A stretch of 55,088 bases of DNA from an uncultured Treponema sp. (GCA_946628495.1 CAMOWQ010000002.1:1-55088); one strand, 5' to 3'; positions 1-9,618 are shown, numbered from the stretch's first letter. Numbers and translations: made by a program. Notes: generated by a model not told the origin, from the sequence alone.

Positions 1-70
1 GACTGGCAGCGATTTTTTGTGTATGCCTGTATTTATAATGCGTTTGCCCTGTCAAATAAGCATTGTATAT

Positions 71-99
71 TTTACTTTTTTTTGCATTCCTATTATAAT
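71..99 (+). promoter_or_regulatory. Putative sigma-70 promoter of dnaX
   Basis: TTTACT at 71-76 and TATAAT at 94-99 are separated by 17 bp. The dnaX ATG at 107 lies only 7 nt after the -10 box, and no Shine-Dalgarno is visible before it. The transcript would therefore begin at or just before the start codon. Motif match only; no transcription start is known. Confidence 0.55.
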
Positions 100-106
100 T
101 TTGTTT

Positions 107-2119
107 ATGTCTTATGAAGTTACAGCCACACGGCGCAGACCGCAACGTTTTCAAGATTTAGTTGGTCAGGAATTCGTTGCAGAAACATTACGCAATTCCA
201 TAAAATCTGGAAAAATTGCCCATGCATATTTGTTTACAGGGCCTAGAGGATGTGGAAAAACCTCTACCGCCAGAATTCTTGCAAAAGCATTAAACTGTCA
301 GAACGGCCCTACAGAAGAACCTTGCGGACACTGTTCAAACTGTATGGAAATTACAAAAGGTTCCAGCCTTGATGTAATCGAAATAGACGGTGCTTCAAAT
401 ACAAGCGTAGAAAATATCCGCCAGATAAAAGAAGAAGTAATGTTCCCGCCGAACAACAGTAAATATAAAATTTACATCATCGACGAAGTTCATATGCTTT
501 CTCAGTCTGCCTTTAATGCACTTCTAAAGACAATAGAAGAACCTCCAGAGCACATCATTTTTATTTTTGCTACCACGGAACTTCAGAAAGTACCTGCAAC
601 TATAAAATCCCGCTGCCAGCAGTATAATTTCCGTCTGGTTGCAATCGATAAAATCAAGGAATGCCTTGCACAGGCTGCTGCAGAACTTAATATTCAAGCT
701 GATGACGAAGCTCTCTATTGGGTTGCAAGGGAATCTACAGGTTCCATGCGCGATGCATACACACTTTTTGATCAGGTTGTTGCATTCAGCGATGGTCACA
801 TAACTTACGAAAAAATCCGCGACAAACTTGGTCTTGTTGGCATTGAACGACTTAACACACTTTTTGAAGCGTGCACTCAAAGCGACACAAACAAAGTACT
901 TCAATTAATAGACGAACTGATTCAAAGCGGCGTTTCTATAGACCTTATTATTTCGAATGCGGCAGATTATCTCCGTTCACTCCTTCTTATAAAAAATGGA
1001 GTTACAAAAGAATCGCTGCTTGGTAATTCTTTGGAAAGATACAGTAAAACTGTTTTAGATGCCTGGAATGTCGTACAGATTGAACGGGCATTAAGTCTTT
1101 TCCTTCAACTTTTCCGTGATATAAGATATTCACTTTCGCAGAGATATGAACTTGAACTTGCATTCAGCCGTCTTTGCTGGCTTAATCAGTATGTTTCGCC
1201 TGCAGATGTAAAAAAGGCAATCGATGCAGCTTCAAGTCTGCTGGCAGGAGCAAAACCAGTAAACACAACCGCAAATGTAATTTCAGGAAATGTCGGCACA
1301 AATATTACAGCGGGAATATCGAACAACAATCTGCGAAATGCGGAAGTACCGCAAAATAATGATTCGCAAAATCCGTTGTTTACATTAAAAGTGCGGGAAG
1401 ACATCGATGATGCTCAAACCGAAGACGGACAGGCAAATCAGGAAGAACAAAACGCCCCTTTTTCTGATGGCGGGTCACTGCCGCCTGAACAAACAGTGAA
1501 TGATGAACTTCCATCATTAATGCAAATCGGACAGGCAAAGGCAGATAATAATCCGCTTTCAACTGCACAAAAACAGATTTACATTCCACAATCAGAAACC
1601 GGTTATACAGCAAACCCAGATGATGAAGACTGGTCGAACACCGAAGTTCCACCAGATGATTCATACTATCCGGAAAATACAGAATTTTCTGAAAAAGAAG
1701 CATTAGCATCTTTTGAAAATTCCATGAACGATTTTGGTTATGGAGAAGATTCAAAGCAGCTTGATGAAAAAATAACAACTGCAAACGGTCAGACAATTTC
1801 TATTGGACAATTAAGAGGAAACGTTACGGCAACAATTTCTATTAATGATGTAATAACCGCTTCTCTAATTGAACGCACCGGCAAATGGAAAATAAACAAT
1901 CAAACTGTAGAAACAACGGTTCCTTCTCAATATGAATATTCACTTCTTGAAAAAAAGATTCCAGTTGTTTCAGCAGCTTTGTCTCAGATTATTGGAACTG
2001 CAATGACTTTTTCTGTAAGCATTCAGCAGGCAGCAGAAGTTAAAGTTCAGCATGAAGTTCCGCCTATTGTTGAACGAATTGCCGATGTTTTCAAAGGCAC
2101 AATAGTTACAGGCGCATAA
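107..2119 (+). CDS. dnaX: DNA polymerase III subunit gamma/tau
   Basis: This is the clamp-loader ATPase that opens the sliding clamp and links replicative polymerases. The chosen ATG gives 670 aa; a longer reading from 17 would add a hydrophobic leader not found in this family. Visible: Walker A GPRGCGKTSTA near residues 45-55, a zinc-type CGHCSNC, Walker B DEVHMLS, and the SRC sensor motif (SRCQQYNF). The AAA+ and collar regions end near residue 370. A long acidic, Gln/Asn-rich linker (about 370-570) and a C-terminal domain follow, as in tau proteins. At codons 368-370 (gta aaa aag) the sequence is A AAA AAG, the classical dnaX slippery heptamer, so a short gamma form is possible (see separate entry). 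It is followed by ybaB and recR, a very common bacterial gene order that supports the identification. Confidence 0.96.
   Translation: MSYEVTATRRRPQRFQDLVGQEFVAETLRNSIKSGKIAHAYLFTGPRGCGKTSTARILAKALNCQNGPTEEPCGHCSNCMEITKGSSLDVIEIDGASNTSVENIRQIKEEVMFPPNNSKYKIYIIDEVHMLSQSAFNALLKTIEEPPEHIIFIFATTELQKVPATIKSRCQQYNFRLVAIDKIKECLAQAAAELNIQADDEALYWVARESTGSMRDAYTLFDQVVAFSDGHITYEKIRDKLGLVGIERLNTLFEACTQSDTNKVLQLIDELIQSGVSIDLIISNAADYLRSLLLIKNGVTKESLLGNSLERYSKTVLDAWNVVQIERALSLFLQLFRDIRYSLSQRYELELAFSRLCWLNQYVSPADVKKAIDAASSLLAGAKPVNTTANVISGNVGTNITAGISNNNLRNAEVPQNNDSQNPLFTLKVREDIDDAQTEDGQANQEEQNAPFSDGGSLPPEQTVNDELPSLMQIGQAKADNNPLSTAQKQIYIPQSETGYTANPDDEDWSNTEVPPDDSYYPENTEFSEKEALASFENSMNDFGYGEDSKQLDEKITTANGQTISIGQLRGNVTATISINDVITASLIERTGKWKINNQTVETTVPSQYEYSLLEKKIPVVSAALSQIIGTAMTFSVSIQQAAEVKVQHEVPPIVERIADVFKGTIVTGA
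1210..1246 (+). promoter_or_regulatory. Candidate -1 frameshift site (A AAA AAG) with stem-loop in dnaX
   Basis: The heptamer A AAA AAG occupies 1210-1216 in the correct phase (gta aaa aag). Eight bases further on, TGCAGC (1225-1230) can pair with GCTGGCA (1240-1246) with one bulged base. A -1 shift would read 47 more codons to a TAA at 1357-1359, giving about 417 aa, close to E. coli gamma (431 aa). The site sits at the end of the AAA+/collar part, where gamma is expected to end. I see no Shine-Dalgarno-like enhancer upstream. Confidence 0.45.
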
Positions 2120-2160
2120 AAGCAGATAAAAAATATATACGACGAAATACGAGGTAAAAT

Positions 2161-2472
2161 ATGAATCCATTTGAATTATTAAAAAACACACAGGCATTAA
2201 AAGAGCAGAGTGAAAAAATTCAGAACGAACTTGCAAATATTACAGCAGAAGGTTCCAGCGGTGGAAGAATGGTTACTGTAAAAGTAAACGGCCGTTTCGA
2301 AATGATTTCTATAAAACTCGATCCTATCTGCGTAGACAACCGCGATGTTCAGATGCTTCAGGATTTAATTGTTGCCGCACACAAAAGCGCAATGGAAAAC
2401 GTTCAGGAACAGATAAAATCAAAAACATCTTCTTTGCTTGGCGGCATGGATTTATCTCAGTTCGGACTTTAG
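2161..2472 (+). CDS. ybaB: YbaB/EbfC family nucleoid-associated DNA-binding protein
   Basis: Small 103-aa protein of the YbaB/EbfC family. These are dimeric, non-specific or weakly specific DNA-binding proteins, and EbfC was characterised in the spirochaete Borrelia. It starts MNPFELLKNTQALKEQ and shows the family layout: an N-terminal helix, a central strand segment (GRMVTVKVNGRFEMISIKLD), and a C-terminal helical part rich in Lys/Gln. GAGG at 2151-2154 sits 6 nt before the ATG. It lies 41 bp after dnaX and 3 bp before recR, the standard dnaX-ybaB-recR operon. Confidence 0.93.
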   Translation: MNPFELLKNTQALKEQSEKIQNELANITAEGSSGGRMVTVKVNGRFEMISIKLDPICVDNRDVQMLQDLIVAAHKSAMENVQEQIKSKTSSLLGGMDLSQFGL

Positions 2473-2475
2473 AAA

Positions 2476-3075
2476 ATGAATACCTTTGATGAACTTACGA
2501 ACAATTTTTCACGACTCCCAGGAATCGGCAAGAAGAGTGCCGTGCGTATTGTAAACTGGCTCTTGAATCAGGATAAGATGTATGTAAAAAAATTTGCATC
2601 AAACCTGAACAACCTGCAGGACAAAGTTTTTCCGTGCCCGATATGCGGAATGTGGACGGAAACTGATCCATGCCCTATTTGTTCCAACGAACTGCGCGAC
2701 AAAAGCCTGATATGCGTTGTAGAACAATCACAGGATGTAACAACGTTCGAAAATTTCGGTGAATTCAAAGGTTTATATCATATTCTGGGCGGACTTATCA
2801 AACCGCTGGAAGGCATAGGGCCTGGACAGCTTTCTATAAATTCCCTGCTGCAAAGAATCAAAGAAAACAACGTTACAGAAGTAATCATTGCAACAAATCC
2901 GACCGTCGAAGGTGATACAACCGCCCTTTATCTGAATAAAGTCATTACCGAGTTACAGATGCCGGTTCCTGTAAAAGTAACAAGGCTTGCAACAGGAATT
3001 CCTGTTGGCGGTGATTTGGAATATTTAGACCGAAGAACTCTTTCTTTAAGTTTCCGCGGACGCACAACATTTTAA
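2476..3075 (+). CDS. recR: Recombination mediator protein RecR
   Basis: RecR, 199 aa, works with RecO (and RecF) to load RecA at gaps. Domains in order: helix-hairpin-helix LPGIGKKSAVRI near residues 14-25; a four-cysteine zinc finger CPICGMW followed by CPICSNE near residues 54-73; then a Toprim domain ending in the conserved ATGIPVGGDLEYLD near residues 172-185. Length is normal for RecR. Only 3 bp separate it from ybaB, so it is presumably co-transcribed and translationally coupled. Confidence 0.96.
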   Translation: MNTFDELTNNFSRLPGIGKKSAVRIVNWLLNQDKMYVKKFASNLNNLQDKVFPCPICGMWTETDPCPICSNELRDKSLICVVEQSQDVTTFENFGEFKGLYHILGGLIKPLEGIGPGQLSINSLLQRIKENNVTEVIIATNPTVEGDTTALYLNKVITELQMPVPVKVTRLATGIPVGGDLEYLDRRTLSLSFRGRTTF

Positions 3076-3153
3076 ACTGTTTCAGCACTCACAAAAACAT
3101 ATCATCAATCTTCCCTATGGCGTTAAGCATATTTCTATTGTAGATTGTTAGAT

Positions 3154-6036
3154 ATGAAAATAACAAATTTAGACTCTTCAAACGAGCTGTATTTTATTTA
3201 TGACAAATCGGTTTTTTCCGGTGTTAAAAAAATTGCGGAAAAAGTAGCACAAGATATAGAGAGGGTTTTTGACTTTAAGCCGGAGTTTGCAGACTGCCTT
3301 TGTGACGTAAAAGAACATGCAGTTATTTTTGGAACCGTTGGCAAAAGTGATATTCTTGATAATCTTGAAAAATCTGGCAAAATCAAACTTGACGAAATAA
3401 GGGGCAAAAACGAAGTATACGGATTTTTTGTTCTCGACGAAGTGATTGTAATTGCCGGAAGCGATAAACGCGGAACAATTTACGGTCTTTTCCATCTTTC
3501 TGAATTGATCGGAGTTTCTCCACTTGTAAATTGGGCAAACATTCAGCCAAAAAAATTAAATGAATTCGACTTTACAAACGAGCACACATTTATTTCTAAA
3601 ACTCCATCAGTACGATTCCGCGGCTTTTTTATTAATGATGAATGGCCTGCATTCGGAAACTGGTGCAACAAACGTTTTGGCGGCTTTAATACAAAATGCT
3701 ACGAAAACATTTTTGAACTTCTGCTTCGTCTTAAAGGAAACTACCTTTGGCCGGCAATGTGGTCAAGCCGCTTTAGTGACGATGGTCCAGGCCTTGCAAA
3801 TGCAGAACTTGCAGATGAACTTGGCGTAATTATGGGTGCAAGCCATCACGAACCATGCTGCAGGGCAGGCGAGGAATACAGACATTTAAGAGGACCTGAT
3901 TCTATTTACGGCGATGCCTGGAATTTCCGTTCGAACCGCGATGGAATCACAAAATTCTGGGAAGACGGTCTTAAACGCAACGGCAAATTTGAAAATGTAA
4001 TTACCGTTGGTATGCGTGGCGAAGCCGATACTGCAATCCTTAAAAATGCAACTTTAAAAGACAACATTGAACTTTTACGAGACGTACTTAAAGTTCAGAA
4101 CGATTTAATCAAAAAGTATGTAAATCCAGATCTTACAAAAGTTCCGCGAATGCTTGCACTTTATAAAGAAGTTGAACCGTATTTTTATGGCGATGAAAAA
4201 ACACCTGGTCTTATGGACAGTCCTGAACTTGAAGGTGTAACCCTCATGCTTTGTGATGATAATCACGGAAACCTGCGTACAGTTCCAACAGAAAAGATGA
4301 GAAATCATAACGGTGGTTACGGAATGTACTATCATTTTGATTATCACGGTTCGCCTTTTTCTTATGAATGGATAAACACCTCTTATCTTCCAAAAGTTAA
4401 GGAACAGATGACAGCTGCCTATGATTTTGGAATCCGCGATTTGTGGATTGTAAACGTTGGTGATGTTGCAACAAATGAATTTCCGCTGTCTTATTTCCTT
4501 GATTTGGCTTACGATTACGAAAAATTCAGCGACCTTGAATATACTACAAGAAAATACACAGCTGAATGGGTAAAACGCCAGTTCAACAGACTTACAGACG
4601 AACAGCAGAAAAAAATTGAATACATTCTTAACGGTTACACAAAACTTGCGCATCTTCGCCGAACAGAATGTATCTGGCCGGAAACTTATCATCCTGTTAA
4701 TTTTAATGAAAGCGACATTATTCTTGAAAAAGCAGAAGACATCATAAAAACTGCCGAAGAACTGCGCAGCCAGATTTCCAGCGAAGATTTACCGGGATTC
4801 TATGCTCAGGTTTACTATCCTGCAATGGGAAACATGAATGTACTTAAAATGCAGCTTCTTACAGGAAAAAATCACTGGTTCGGTACAAAAAACCTTTATG
4901 TATCAAAAATCTATGCACAGAAAGTTCGCGAATGCCTTGAATTCGACAAAAAACTTGTTGATGAATACGACAAAATTGACAACGGACGCTGGTACGCAAT
5001 GGGCTGGTCGGAACATTTCGGCTTTACACATTGGAACGAAGAAGAAAATCAGTATCCTGTACTTGTAGAAACAACGCCTGTTCGCAAACGACGAATGATT
5101 GCCTGGGTAGACGGTAACGAAATTGCAACAAGCGGTCTTGACTGGTGCCGTATACCGCTTTTTGTAGATGCATTTAAAAATCCAGAAGCGACGGAAGCGA
5201 AAATTAAAATTGCACACTGCATAGAAGAAACTGTTCCTTACGAACTTAGTTTTGACGGCGAAGATTTTAAGAATGCTGATACAACATGGCTTTCTACAGA
5301 AGTTTCACATGACAAAGAACTTCTTATAGACACAGTTACCTTAAAAATTGACCGAAAAAAACTTACAGCAGTTTCCGAAAAAAATGCAATCATGAAAATT
5401 CAGGGTAACGACGGACGCGGCGGAAGAATTCTTGTAATTGTAAAGATTGACGCTGATGTACCTGACTGCAATTTTGAAAAAGGCACGTTCATTCAGACAA
5501 AGCCTTACATTGCTATAGAAGCGGAACATTTTGCAAGATGCACGGACGGTAAGAGTTGCGACGGTAAAAACGCATCATTCAAAGTTCTGGAAGGTTACGG
5601 AAAAACCCTTTCGGCAGTTAAGGCATATCCTGTTATCGAATACTTTGACCCGAAAAAAGCTGCACCGTCAGTTGAGTATGATTTTACGGTTACAGAAGAC
5701 GGCACATATAATTTCTATTATTATATGAATCCTTCAAATCCTGCCACAAAAGACAACAACTACAAATTTGCAGCCGGAGTAAACGGTTCTGTAAAAACTT
5801 TGGACATTGTTTCAAAAGATTTTGCAGTTGGTGATAATCAGGAACCTTGGGGAACAGACGTAACAAACAACATAAGGATTGTAACAACATCTGCTGAATG
5901 CAAAAAAGGAAAGAACACGCTTAAAGTTTATGCCGTAACTCCAAATCTTGTTCTGGAAAAGATTGTAATTGCAAAAGAAAATACAATCATTCCAGAATCT
6001 TATTTAGGACCGGCAGAAACTTATTTTGTAAAATAA
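3154..6036 (+). CDS. Glycoside hydrolase family 115 alpha-glucuronidase
   Basis: Probably removes (4-O-methyl-)glucuronic acid side chains from xylan or its oligomers, the known activity of GH115. With the ATG at 3154 it has 960 aa; a TTG three codons upstream (3145) is the alternative. The core carries GH115-like blocks: FFINDEWPAFGNWCNKRFGG near residue 165, GNYLWPAMW near 194, and GASHHEPCCRAGEEY near 229. The C-terminal third looks like the GH115_C beta-domain. No signal peptide is present, so it should act in the cytoplasm on imported aldouronic oligosaccharides. No Shine-Dalgarno is visible. Its 3' end overlaps the convergent aro fusion gene by 16 bp. It is the only plant-fibre enzyme recognised here; an LplABC-type importer is encoded 12 kb downstream. 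Confidence 0.88.
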   Translation: MKITNLDSSNELYFIYDKSVFSGVKKIAEKVAQDIERVFDFKPEFADCLCDVKEHAVIFGTVGKSDILDNLEKSGKIKLDEIRGKNEVYGFFVLDEVIVIAGSDKRGTIYGLFHLSELIGVSPLVNWANIQPKKLNEFDFTNEHTFISKTPSVRFRGFFINDEWPAFGNWCNKRFGGFNTKCYENIFELLLRLKGNYLWPAMWSSRFSDDGPGLANAELADELGVIMGASHHEPCCRAGEEYRHLRGPDSIYGDAWNFRSNRDGITKFWEDGLKRNGKFENVITVGMRGEADTAILKNATLKDNIELLRDVLKVQNDLIKKYVNPDLTKVPRMLALYKEVEPYFYGDEKTPGLMDSPELEGVTLMLCDDNHGNLRTVPTEKMRNHNGGYGMYYHFDYHGSPFSYEWINTSYLPKVKEQMTAAYDFGIRDLWIVNVGDVATNEFPLSYFLDLAYDYEKFSDLEYTTRKYTAEWVKRQFNRLTDEQQKKIEYILNGYTKLAHLRRTECIWPETYHPVNFNESDIILEKAEDIIKTAEELRSQISSEDLPGFYAQVYYPAMGNMNVLKMQLLTGKNHWFGTKNLYVSKIYAQKVRECLEFDKKLVDEYDKIDNGRWYAMGWSEHFGFTHWNEEENQYPVLVETTPVRKRRMIAWVDGNEIATSGLDWCRIPLFVDAFKNPEATEAKIKIAHCIEETVPYELSFDGEDFKNADTTWLSTEVSHDKELLIDTVTLKIDRKKLTAVSEKNAIMKIQGNDGRGGRILVIVKIDADVPDCNFEKGTFIQTKPYIAIEAEHFARCTDGKSCDGKNASFKVLEGYGKTLSAVKAYPVIEYFDPKKAAPSVEYDFTVTEDGTYNFYYYMNPSNPATKDNNYKFAAGVNGSVKTLDIVSKDFAVGDNQEPWGTDVTNNIRIVTTSAECKKGKNTLKVYAVTPNLVLEKIVIAKENTIIPESYLGPAETYFVK

Positions 6037-8516
6037 AGTGAGTTTTTGTTTTCTAACTCAATACCGAGTTCCGAAAGTGATGCATAATAACCCGGAAAGC
6101 TTTTGCTAACGGCATGTGCATCATCAACGGAACCGCCGGTAACTGTAAGAAGGGTTGCAAGGGCCATTACAATACGATGGTCATTGTAACCCTTTACTGT
6201 CTGTGCCGGTGCATGAAGTTCACCTTTTTTAATCACAATTTTATTTTCGGACCATTCAGTTTGAATACCGAATTTTTCCAATTCAGCACACATTATTTTA
6301 CCGCGGTCGCTTTCTTTTATTGCAAGACGCTTTGTACCTGTAAATACAGCGCCATTATGAACTGCCGCTAAAGCAAAAAGAACAGGACCTAAATCAGGAC
6401 AGTCGGAAATATCAAGTTCCGAGCATCCATCACAAAGACGCGGAAACATTTCTTTGTAAACCTTGTCGCCCTGAAGACTATTTTCACTCAAACCTTCAAC
6501 CTGAACATTTCCACCGATATAATTAAATACATCAAGGAAAGCCGCATTTGAATAATCACCTTCTACGCTGACTTTACACGGCTTATACTTTTGTCCGCCC
6601 GGAATATAAAGCGTTTCGGAATCTTTCCATTCAGCTTTTACACCATAAATAGACAATGCCTGTAATGTAAGGTTGATGTATGGTCTGCTTTCAACAGGCG
6701 GTTCAAGAACAATAAGGCTGTCTTTAGCCATAAGAGGCAGAACAAACAAAAGCCCCGTAATAAACTGACTGCTTATATTGCCTTTTAAGTGAAATTCACC
6801 GGCATTTAAGGCATTCTGTTCTGTGGTTTCAACACAAATATTATTTTCAGTTTTTAAGGTGATGCCGCGTTCCCTACAAATTTCTTCGTATATCGTAAGA
6901 GGCCGAGACATCAATACCTGACTGCCGCTGTAAAAAGCCTGTCTGCAGAATGCCAGTCCAAACGGAATAAAAAAGCGCAAAGTACTTCCACTTTCGCGGC
7001 AATCAAAATGAACTGCATCTTCAAAACGCGACAAATGCTTACCGGAAATGCGTACCTTGTTACCGTCAATCTGCGAGTCTATACCCATTGCTTTAAGGCA
7101 ATCTAAAGTTGCCAGTATATCCTGAGAAAAATCCACATTAGAAACTTCGCTTTCGCCTTCTGCAAGTGCCGCGCAAATGAGCATGCGGTGGGCCATGCTT
7201 TTTGAAGGTGGAGCAGAAATTTTACCGCATGCCTTCCCCGGTTTTATAATTGCAACATCATCATCACCGCTAAAATCAAGAATAATATTGCGTGCCATTA
7301 AAGAAAGTTCTTCTTTACCTTTTACAGTTACATCTGCAGCCGCCTTATACAAAGGATAACGGAATTCGTAGAGTGCCTTAATTTTTTCAATATTGTCGGC
7401 AGTTGGACGGTCACCTGTTGGAATAAGCTGTTCAAGCGGAGTGTCTATAAAATAAATTCTGCCGTTCATGCGGAGATTACGGACATTTTCCGGTTTTAGA
7501 ATTGCACCGCCGCCTGTTGCAATAATGCAGCCTGTTTTACTGGAAAGTTCTTTTATAACCTGCGATTCAACATTACGGAAATAAGGTTCTCCGTCTTTTG
7601 CAAAAATTTCGGTGATTTCGCGTCCTTCTTTTTTAACAATCTCTGCATCGCAATCAATAAATTCGCGGTTAAGATAACGTGCAAGCTGTTTGCCTACCGT
7701 CGATTTTCCAGATGCAGGCATTCCAACAAGAACAATATTCTGCTTGCGCGCTAAAATTGTCTTAAAAATCCTGTCTGCTTTTTGAACATCAACAGCTTTT
7801 CCAAAAAAGAATTCAGCAGCTTTTACGGCCTGCATTACAAGCATGTAAAGTCCGCCATCTGCCTTTAAACCGCGCGATTTTGCATCAAGAACAAGATTCG
7901 TACAATTTGGATTATAAATTGCATCTACAACACATTCCAGATTTGAAAAACCATCAAGTTTTATCGGGCATGCATCGGCTTTAGGAAACATTCCACAAGG
8001 AGTTGTATTTATAATAATTTGAGTCTGCGTTCTTTGGAGTGCCTCTTCATAAGTAATTACCTTAACAGAATCATTGTCAGTGTTTTCTGGTTTGCGGCTT
8101 ACTTTTACCACAGAGGAAGCGCCAAGGCTTTCTACCAATGCAGCGGCAGTTTTGCTTGTACCGCCCGTACCAAGAATTAGCACATTTTTTCCTTTTACAT
8201 CAACGTCAAGTTTTTGTAAAAGAGATTTCATTCCATAAAAATCTGTATTATAACCGTACAGTTTTCCATTTTTATTAACGACAGTATTTACAGCACCAAT
8301 GCGTTCAGCAGCTTCGTCTATTTCATCAAGATAAGGAATTACCGTCTGCTTATAAGGAATAGTTACGTTAATTCCGCAAAAATCACGGGCTTTCATAAAT
8401 GCATCTACATCACAAGGTGCAATTTCTTTTATTTCGTATTCATAGTTACCAATAAGATTGTGGATATCTTTTGAAAAACTATGTCCAAGATGTTCGCCTA
8501 TTAATCCGTACTCCAT
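6021..8516 (-). CDS. Trifunctional shikimate dehydrogenase / shikimate kinase / EPSP synthase
   Basis: An 831-aa fusion of three shikimate-pathway enzymes in reaction order. AroE, residues 1-255: HSFSKDIHN, catalytic Lys56 in NVTIPYKQ, NTDF with Asp92, NADP loop GTGGT at 116-120. AroK, about 258-420: P-loop GMPASGKST at 265-273, DCD at 288-290, GGGA at 335-338, lid GDRPT at 368-372. AroA, 424-831: SKSMAHR with Ser438-Lys439 and Arg444, SGSTLRF, SRPYINL, KESDR and DHRIVMALA. All key residues are present, so each activity should be intact. I chose ATG 8516, just after the aroC stop, with GGAGG at 8529-8533; the longer reading frame runs inside aroC. Last gene of the minus-strand mgtC-CM-aroC-aroEKA cluster. 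Confidence 0.93.
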   Translation of the reverse strand: MEYGLIGEHLGHSFSKDIHNLIGNYEYEIKEIAPCDVDAFMKARDFCGINVTIPYKQTVIPYLDEIDEAAERIGAVNTVVNKNGKLYGYNTDFYGMKSLLQKLDVDVKGKNVLILGTGGTSKTAAALVESLGASSVVKVSRKPENTDNDSVKVITYEEALQRTQTQIIINTTPCGMFPKADACPIKLDGFSNLECVVDAIYNPNCTNLVLDAKSRGLKADGGLYMLVMQAVKAAEFFFGKAVDVQKADRIFKTILARKQNIVLVGMPASGKSTVGKQLARYLNREFIDCDAEIVKKEGREITEIFAKDGEPYFRNVESQVIKELSSKTGCIIATGGGAILKPENVRNLRMNGRIYFIDTPLEQLIPTGDRPTADNIEKIKALYEFRYPLYKAAADVTVKGKEELSLMARNIILDFSGDDDVAIIKPGKACGKISAPPSKSMAHRMLICAALAEGESEVSNVDFSQDILATLDCLKAMGIDSQIDGNKVRISGKHLSRFEDAVHFDCRESGSTLRFFIPFGLAFCRQAFYSGSQVLMSRPLTIYEEICRERGITLKTENNICVETTEQNALNAGEFHLKGNISSQFITGLLFVLPLMAKDSLIVLEPPVESRPYINLTLQALSIYGVKAEWKDSETLYIPGGQKYKPCKVSVEGDYSNAAFLDVFNYIGGNVQVEGLSENSLQGDKVYKEMFPRLCDGCSELDISDCPDLGPVLFALAAVHNGAVFTGTKRLAIKESDRGKIMCAELEKFGIQTEWSENKIVIKKGELHAPAQTVKGYNDHRIVMALATLLTVTGGSVDDAHAVSKSFPGYYASLSELGIELENKNSLYFTK

Positions 8517-8520
8517 AATC

Positions 8521-9618
8521 TTACTCAGCCTCCATAAACCAGTCTGTACCGTAACGTCCCGCAAGAGCATCGTAAATAACAAGAGCTGCAACACTGTCTA
8601 CAACTACGCGTGCCCTGTGTATGATTGCAGGATCGTGTCTTCCCTGAATAACGAGTTTTGCATCCTGCATTTTATTCATATCGATAGTATTCTGTTCTTT
8701 ATAAATAGAAGGTGTTGGTTTTACGGCACATCTGAACGTTATTGGCATTCCGTTAGAAATTCCACCGTTTATGCCACCGTTATTATTGGTTTTTGTAACA
8801 ACCTTGCCGTTTTCCATATAAAAAGCATCGTTATACTGGCTGCCAAAACCGCAAACCATATCAAAACCTGCGCCAAACTGAACGCCTTTTATTGCAGGAA
8901 TACTGAACAACGCATAAGAAAGAACACTTTCCAGAGTGCCGAACCATGGTTCACCAACGCCCGCAGGCATTCCGACAACAGCAGTTTCTAAAACGCCACC
9001 AACGCTGTCACCGTCTGCGGCAACTTTTTCTGCAAAAGCTTTCATTTCCGATGCCTTTGATTCATCCAGAACTGCAAATTCCATATTGCCAAGAGCCGTA
9101 ATATCTTTTGAATAATCGTCAAAATCTCTGTCCTGAATGCCGCCAAGATTTTTTATGTGAGTGCCGATTGTAATGCCTTTTTTAGCAAGTGCCGGAATTA
9201 CAACACCGCCTGCCGCAACTAAAGCCGCAGTAATTCTTCCGCTAAAATGCCCGCCACCTCTATAATCCTGAAATCCATGATATTTTATGTTTGCCGTATA
9301 ATCTGCATGCCCCGGACGAGCAAGCATTGCAGTTTTTTCGTAATCTTTACTATGCTGTACCTGATTTGGAATAAGAATTGTAAGCGGAGTACCAGTTGTT
9401 TTTTCGTTGAAAGAACCACTCGCAATAATATATTCGTCTTTTTCAACGCGGGCAGTAGATATTTTTCCAGAAGGACGGCGTAACGACAGCTGATGATTGA
9501 TAAAATCTGAATCAACTTTCAGTCCTGGAGCAAGACCGTCAAGCACAACGCCGATATAAGAACCGTGACTTTCGCCAAAAAGTGTTACTGTAAGATTTTC
9601 TCCAATTGAATTCTTCAT
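8521..9618 (-). CDS. aroC: Chorismate synthase
   Basis: Converts EPSP to chorismate with reduced FMN, the last step of the shikimate pathway. It has 365 aa, a usual length. Signatures seen: GESHG near residue 15, RRPSGKIST with the following ARVEKDE, RPGHADY near residue 101, YRGGGHFSGR, and the late block GRHDPAIIHRARVV. CTCC at 9625-9628 (GGAG on the coding strand) precedes the ATG. It lies 30 bp after the chorismate mutase gene and 4 bp before the aroE-K-A fusion, so one mRNA covers shikimate to chorismate and on to prephenate. Confidence 0.97.
   Translation of the reverse strand: MKNSIGENLTVTLFGESHGSYIGVVLDGLAPGLKVDSDFINHQLSLRRPSGKISTARVEKDEYIIASGSFNEKTTGTPLTILIPNQVQHSKDYEKTAMLARPGHADYTANIKYHGFQDYRGGGHFSGRITAALVAAGGVVIPALAKKGITIGTHIKNLGGIQDRDFDDYSKDITALGNMEFAVLDESKASEMKAFAEKVAADGDSVGGVLETAVVGMPAGVGEPWFGTLESVLSYALFSIPAIKGVQFGAGFDMVCGFGSQYNDAFYMENGKVVTKTNNNGGINGGISNGMPITFRCAVKPTPSIYKEQNTIDMNKMQDAKLVIQGRHDPAIIHRARVVVDSVAALVIYDALAGRYGTDWFMEAE

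Noticed and set aside
17-106. N-terminal extension of dnaX to position 17
   Set aside because: It adds a hydrophobic stretch not seen in the family and overlaps the -35 and -10 boxes before ATG 107.
524-904. Long minus-strand ORF inside dnaX
   Set aside because: Low-complexity Cys/Phe-rich translation opposite conserved clamp-loader motifs; a shadow frame.
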